A stretch of 64,000 bases of DNA from Spirodela intermedia (lineage: Eukaryota; Streptophyta; Magnoliopsida; Alismatales; Araceae). Location: the NCBI GenBank assembly GCA_902729315.2, contig LR746278.1, positions 3,853,501-3,917,500 of the forward strand. The letters run 5' to 3'. A model generated the notes under the pieces. The model did not search any database. It had not been told where the DNA came from and was given only the letters and a program-made list of their open reading frames with translations. Below, in pieces: positions 58,979 through 64,000 of this stretch. Position 1 is the stretch's first letter. Every line of letters begins with the position of its first letter. The position numbers were made by a program, and so were the translations under genes.

Positions 58979-59645
58979 ACCATCAACATCTAGAGGTAGT
59001 TCTTACTTAAGATGGTTCCCACACATCACTGTAAATTAAATCAAAAAGTTTAGAACATCTTGATTTTTAAGAAAAATAACTAGAGCATTTATGCTTGACT
59101 AATTGACAAGCGTCGCATACAAACAAGTCATCCTTAAGATCAATACACAAGTTTGGAAACAAATTTTTAAGTGTCATAATCAATGGATGTCCTAGGCATC
59201 AATGAAGCATAATGAGTTTTCCTTACGTTGCTTGTTCGCTCAATGACTCCATTATTAATGTAGTTTCCACTACCTTTACTACCCATTGGTGCTTACCCTT
59301 AGTGCCATCAAGTTCCTCTATATAATAAAGGCCTTAATGTTCTTCAGCAAGTTTAGTCCTTCATTCTATGTCCTTGTATACAAATACATCTGTTTAGTGT
59401 TATTAACAAGTCACAGTCCAAAGAGAATCTAAGTTAACTAAGCGAAATCAAGTTAGCCAGTATGAGGGGAACTCATAAGATTTGGTAAATTATACCCTAT
59501 TCTATTGGAATGAAGTTACCATCTGCTGTGAAGACTTCTCTACCCCTATGACATGGTTCATATGATGTAAAAAAGTGTCTATGGGAAGTCATATGGTAAG
59601 TGGCTACTAAGGAAACTATTGATTTCTAGAATTTTGCACTTCCAC
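58979..59645 (-). pseudogene. Ty1/copia relic, inverted copy
   Basis: Minus-strand copy of 25380-26046 with the same stops. No additional coding sequence is retained. Confidence 0.78.
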
Positions 59646-61498
59646 ACATTAGGTGATACTTAAATTAGAGTCATTTAACTACAAAATCTTGACTCAAGAT
59701 GGTGGCCTAGTAAACATGGAGAATATAATTTTATGTTTAATCTAGATAGAGTTTTCTTGGTTTGACATTTAGCAGGTCTTTCTATGTTGATTGATGAAAT
59801 CTGTTCAAGCCTTGATTTGTGAGAAATAAAAATATTAATGGTATTCCTTAACAAGTATTAATGTAGAATGGAACTCTAAAAACATAGAGTCCTCCGATGG
59901 TGTCCAGCGGAGGCGTAGGTTCCAAAGCTGATGGCAGCGGAATCTTGGACCTGGAGATCCCTCCAGGCCCTGTCTTTGACTTCCCAGGCCTGCCAGCTTA
60001 CCAATAGCCCGTAACTAAAACACGCCGAGCAGGTCGCTGCAGCACCAGATAGACACGGACGAATGAGTCTAGGTCTACCAACCAAACCGAACATAATTGG
60101 GCCATTCTTTCAAAATCAGCTTTTTAAAGAATATTAAGCTAGCTCGTGAATTATTTTCCCATACTTACTCATTTTTTCCCTTAATATCTAAATATTAAGT
60201 TGCCTTCTTATCAGTTCATAGATCAACAAATAGCTGGATTCATGCAATCACCCGGGCCTCTCAAGAAAGGAAAACTAACGAAATTAGGAAAGCTTCCGAC
60301 AACCTGAACAATATAGGACATCAGAGACCGAACTAAAGTAGGAAAGTGGGCAACAACCATCACTTGATTATAATTATTTTTCCCACATCTACTTTTGCCC
60401 TCGCGTTTATTTTCAAATGAGCGGTTCTACTGAATTAAGATTCCGGATGATCCGGATTCATCACATGAGCGGCTGTTGTGCCGTCCACCTCTCACACCGC
60501 ACCAAGCACCCACTCTAATGCAGCTTCCGCAGCAGAGAAGGAACCTCATTGAATTTTATGGTAGCAACTCCTCAATCCCGTAGCTACTCGCGTTCACCCG
60601 ACGTGAGAATTATTGCGAGGAGTGGTTGAGTATGACATCCACTCGCTTACAGAGACAGGGATGGTGGACCTAGCGCAACCCGGATCTTCAACGATGGTGG
60701 CTCACTAGACTGGTTTGGCACCGTCTACCGGAATCCTTGGGAGGCTGGCGTGATACCATGGGCCATGTCTCTGGTGGTTCCAACGATGGCGAAACAGCCT
60801 TTGACTTTGTCGGATAAATTCCTCCGAGATCCTTGTCCCATTTCGCCGGGCCTTCTGATATCTATTCAGACTGATTGGACAAGATCTTGTAGCAGGTAGG
60901 CTTGAAAGCATGTAGCGGATAACAGCGACCTGTGCGGCAAAAATGTCGAGAGGGCAGGAAAGATCTGCTTTTATCAAAAGTCATTCGAGTTCCATGCTAA
61001 CCCACTCGTTGATAGATTCCCGTGAACGGACAGATTCTCCGCGATGGATCCACCGCGATGTCATTATGATTCGCGAACGCAGCTTTTCTCAAGTCGCGGC
61101 TTAAGCTTGGGGAAATTATTTGAATGAAATATTCAATCCGTCCACTGGCTCTGGATCACTGTCTGGCCGCCTCGAGTTTTCCTCAATTGCTTTGCTTGTT
61201 ACGGTCGACCCACCAGTCACCTGCCCGGCACACTACAGATCCAAATGCATGACCACGACCGCTATTCTTGGAAGACTCGGCGTGAGGGTGTAAAGAATTA
61301 CCGACTTCGCCATCTCAGTTCAACTGCTAAGCCTTCTACGTGGGGAAAGTGTTGAGACTGAGAGCTTCTTTTCCCGTCGGGTGGTTGGTGCGATCGCATT
61401 TGAGAGAACGTCGTTCCTTCGCAGGTCGGCTGAGTGGGAGAGAGGGAAGGAGGTTGGTCTAGGCTGCTAAGAAAGCCTAACCCTCTCAATCTCTCTGC

Positions 61499-61504
61499 CA
61501 CGTG
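61499..61504 (+). promoter_or_regulatory. Single G-box upstream of dirigent copy 2
   Basis: CACGTG about 190 bp before the start codon, in the single module equivalent to the two in copy 1. Confidence 0.5.
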
Positions 61505-61584
61505 AAGTAGAGGTAGTAGGTGAGATAAACCCAAACCACGGAAAGGAAGAAGACGGAGAGAGCTTCAAAACATTTGGGAGGCTA

Positions 61585-61592
61585 CTATAAGT
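61585..61592 (+). promoter_or_regulatory. TATA-like box of dirigent copy 2
   Basis: CTATAAGT at the same spacing to the start codon as in copy 1. Confidence 0.6.
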
Positions 61593-61694
61593 TCGGTGGC
61601 ACTTCAGAGCATCTCTTCTCAAAAACCGGAGTCGCCACTCTCTCAGTGGAAGAGGAGCCCAACATCTCTCTTCCCTTCGCTTCTCCCATAGAGA

Positions 61695-62267
61695 ATGGAG
61701 CGGGGTTACCTCCATAGCCGATTCCCAGCCTTATTCTTCTTCCTGGCATTGCTCCTCACCTCCCCCGCCATTTCGACCAAGAGTGTCAGGGGAATCCAGC
61801 CGTGCAGGTCCCTGGTGCTCTTCTTCCACGACATCATCTACAACGGCAAGAACGCCGCCAACGCGACGTCGGCCATCGTGGCGGCGCCGCCGTGGGCCAA
61901 CCGCACCATCCTCGCCCCCATGATGAACTTCGGCGACATCGTCGTGTTCGACGACCCCGTGACGCTGGACAACAACCTCCACTCCCCGCCCGTTGGCCGC
62001 GCTCAGGGCCTCTACCTGTACGACAGCAAGACCATCTTCACGGCATGGCTCGCCTTCAGCCTGGTGCTCAACTCCACCGACTACAAGGGAACCATAAACC
62101 TGGTGGGCGCCGACCCTCTCATGAATCTGACTAGAGACATATCGGTGGTCGGCGGGACCGGAGATTTCTTCATGACTCGAGGTATTGCCACCCTCATGAC
62201 CGACGCCATCGAGGGCGTCGTCTACTTCCGCCTACGCCTCGACATCAAGCTCTACGAGTGCTACTGA
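61695..62267 (+). CDS. Dirigent protein, copy 2
   Basis: Intact, intronless, 190 residues, with the same signal peptide, family motifs, cysteines (37 and 189) and four sequons as copy 1. It differs at ten residues: R33G, K38R, T61I, T63A, A65P, T74A, T77M, L78N, F119L and T172I (copy 1 to copy 2). Six of these fall between residues 61 and 78, just before the FDDPVT motif. It is likely secreted and involved in stereoselective phenoxy-radical coupling; substrate is not known. A complete promoter segment and poly(A) signal accompany it, so both copies may be expressed. Confidence 0.95.
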   Translation: MERGYLHSRFPALFFFLALLLTSPAISTKSVRGIQPCRSLVLFFHDIIYNGKNAANATSAIVAAPPWANRTILAPMMNFGDIVVFDDPVTLDNNLHSPPVGRAQGLYLYDSKTIFTAWLAFSLVLNSTDYKGTINLVGADPLMNLTRDISVVGGTGDFFMTRGIATLMTDAIEGVVYFRLRLDIKLYECY

Positions 62268-62341
62268 GTTGAGCTAGGACGACTAGGAGAAGTACCTCGG
62301 ACAGATCTGGGGTGTGCTCTTTGTTGTCAAGAGTTGTTGGA

Positions 62342-62347
62342 AATAAA
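62342..62347 (+). terminator. Poly(A) signal of dirigent copy 2
   Basis: AATAAA about 75 bp past the stop codon, matching copy 1. Confidence 0.6.
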
Positions 62348-63085
62348 TGAGAACGTCTGTCGTGTCGTGATTTAAATCATCGTTTGCCGACCTTCAGCTT
62401 CAGTGCAGTTTAATTCGGATCTTACCATTATAAAATTGGAATATGAGTATGTTAATTTCATTTTTTGATTTACTATATAGATGGATTTTTTTAACAAAAT
62501 CCCAAGAGTTTTTTTAGTTCCCGGTTCTTTGAGTCCACTTAATTTAACGGTGAATTCATTCGTCTTTTTACTTGGCACTTTGGTCCTTGAAAGCTTATGA
62601 GAAAGTTCTTCTCGTTTCCTTATAATAGTTAGCTAAGAATCATTTTCCAAGGAGTTTTTCCTTCAATTTCAGACATTTTTATTTTTAAAGATGATTACAC
62701 TCTCTGATTGGTAAACATAGAAATGTAGTTATTCATCAAAATGCTTTTAAGAATATATCTAGTATCTGTGCTATTACCAATAAGGCACGCAAAAATAAAA
62801 GAAATAATAATATATCCCTATGAGAAATTCCTTCTAGCAAGGAAAACTTATTTCTTTTCCAACCGTGTTATCAATAATATTTTCCCTTTTTTTTTAATTT
62901 CACTAACTCTATGCACACCTATGAACTATCTAAATACTTATTTTGTAAAATATCATTTTAGCATAACATAATTATGAGGTAGAGCAGGAGGTCTCTACAG
63001 ATTAGCCACATTCAATATTCTTTCTTCCAAATCATTAAATCTTGACCAAAACACTAAATTGTGGGATTTATTAAGTGAAAATATG

Positions 63086-64000
63086 GGAGGAGGCTTTGTT
63101 GACGCCCTTAGTTTTGACGCTTCTAAAAAAAAAAAAACTACTGATTTATAAAATATTTATTAAATATTTACTGAATATTTACTGAACCATAAACTGATTA
63201 CCTATAAATTTATGTTACATGTCTACTATCATTGAGATACATTCTAAATATACATTGATTATGCTCAAAACAATCATTTAGCAAACAATAAATCTAAAGA
63301 GTTTTATCTTTGATATATTTTCATGTTGAATATAATACAACATCATATTGTCCAGACATAAGTACAAATAAATATGTCAACATATGTAACGAGGTCTCAC
63401 ATACAATCCAAAAATATAATGTCACTTACCTACTTAAAACACAAGACCTAAGTAACACGAAGTCAAAAGCCTTAATGAGAAAAGCACCTATAGAAAACAA
63501 AGTATATGAAGTTAGGCACGAGGTTTGAACTCAGCACTTAAACTATGAAAATGTTGGATTTATAATAATCAAAATATTTGAATATCACAAAGAGCAAAGT
63601 CACTAGTAAGATTTGAAATCAAGACCTCAATAATACTATGCTAGAAAGCTAATCAGAGAAATACAAAGTAATATGAGATGATCAATATCTAAGACAAGAA
63701 TCAAATTTATGACATACATAATGGTTGAACTGAAGTGTTCATATATGACCTTCATAGAAACAAAAAGGTCACCATGTACCTTTGTCCCTAACACATCAAC
63801 GCAATCTGTGGACAAAATGATGAAGCAAATGGACTTACTTCAACTTAACTTCAGAGGTAGAAATAATCCTTGATGAATCACGTAACTCTCAAATAAAGTT
63901 TTGAATATAGTCTATTAGAAAACTATAAGTCTAAATCAAGAAAGGAAGATATGAAATTAGAATCTACTCTACTTTATACTTATTCTTCTCTCACTCAATC
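63086..64000. other. AT-rich DNA, no gene seen
   Basis: Beyond the last alignable part of B' I see no coding, RNA or mobile-element motif on either strand. The longest open frame (63310-63528) has no recognisable features. Confidence 0.5.

Larger units (their letters stand above)
57761..59890. repeat. Inverted duplication copy C'
   Basis: Reverse complement of 25134-27264. It carries the inverted LTR fragment (about 57813-58978) and the inverted copia relic (about 58979-59645). The first 31 bases are the inverted start of the element I LTR, followed by the target sequence GGGTG. Confidence 0.92.
59906..63085. repeat. Inverted duplication copy B', with dirigent copy 2
   Basis: Reverse complement of 13640-17236. 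It is closely similar to about 62410 and then diverged to about 63085. It is shorter by about 110 bp in the promoter because the G-box module is single. Block C' lies directly to its left, without the 7.9 kb that separate B and C. Confidence 0.9.

Overview
The window is nuclear DNA from a flowering plant. The evidence is a spliced gene with GT/AG introns, plant dirigent genes, and dense nests of plant-type Ty3/gypsy and Ty1/copia retrotransposons with tRNA-Asp-type primer binding sites. The two dirigent genes are very rich in G/C at third codon positions while the surrounding DNA is AT-rich. That suggests a monocot, but this is an inference and I cannot name the species.

Only three host genes are well supported. 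Two are nearly identical, intronless dirigent genes facing in opposite directions (14760-15332 minus, 61695-62267 plus). The third is a small three-exon gene for a protein with DnaJ-type CxxC zinc motifs and no J domain (19710-20626 plus). Almost everything else is mobile DNA or its relics.

Layout. 1-11900 (A1) is a retroelement mosaic: a decayed Athila/Tat-like pol on the plus strand, a 3'-truncated gag-only LTR element on the minus strand, a copia RNase H relic with its LTR, and a minisatellite. 13640-17236 (B) holds dirigent copy 1. 17237-25133 is a spacer with the DnaJ-like gene. 25134-27264 (C) is a copia relic cut by an old LTR fragment. 27234-42569 is gag-only LTR element I, and inside it lies a complete younger element II of the same family (32060-39962). 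Both have perfect 5-bp target duplications. 42570-57760 is an Athila/Tat-like element leading into A2, a direct second copy of A1. 57761-59890 is an inverted copy of C, 59906-63085 an inverted copy of B with dirigent copy 2, and 63086-64000 shows nothing recognisable.

The most notable system is the gag-only LTR family. It has LTRs of about 1.6-1.8 kb, a tRNA-Asp primer site, a single 839-codon gag-like ORF intact in element II, no protease, reverse transcriptase or integrase, an eroded zinc knuckle, a long 3' region with two polypurine tracts, and a strong hairpin at the LTR 5' end. It resembles the published TR-GAG class of non-autonomous elements and presumably borrows enzymes from an Athila/Tat-like partner. 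Decayed relatives of such a partner lie in the same window. The segmental copies A1/A2, B/B' and C/C' show that the region was rearranged after some of these insertions, or that parts are misassembled. One C/C' breakpoint lies in the LTR hairpin loop, and the A1 edge lies in another inverted repeat.
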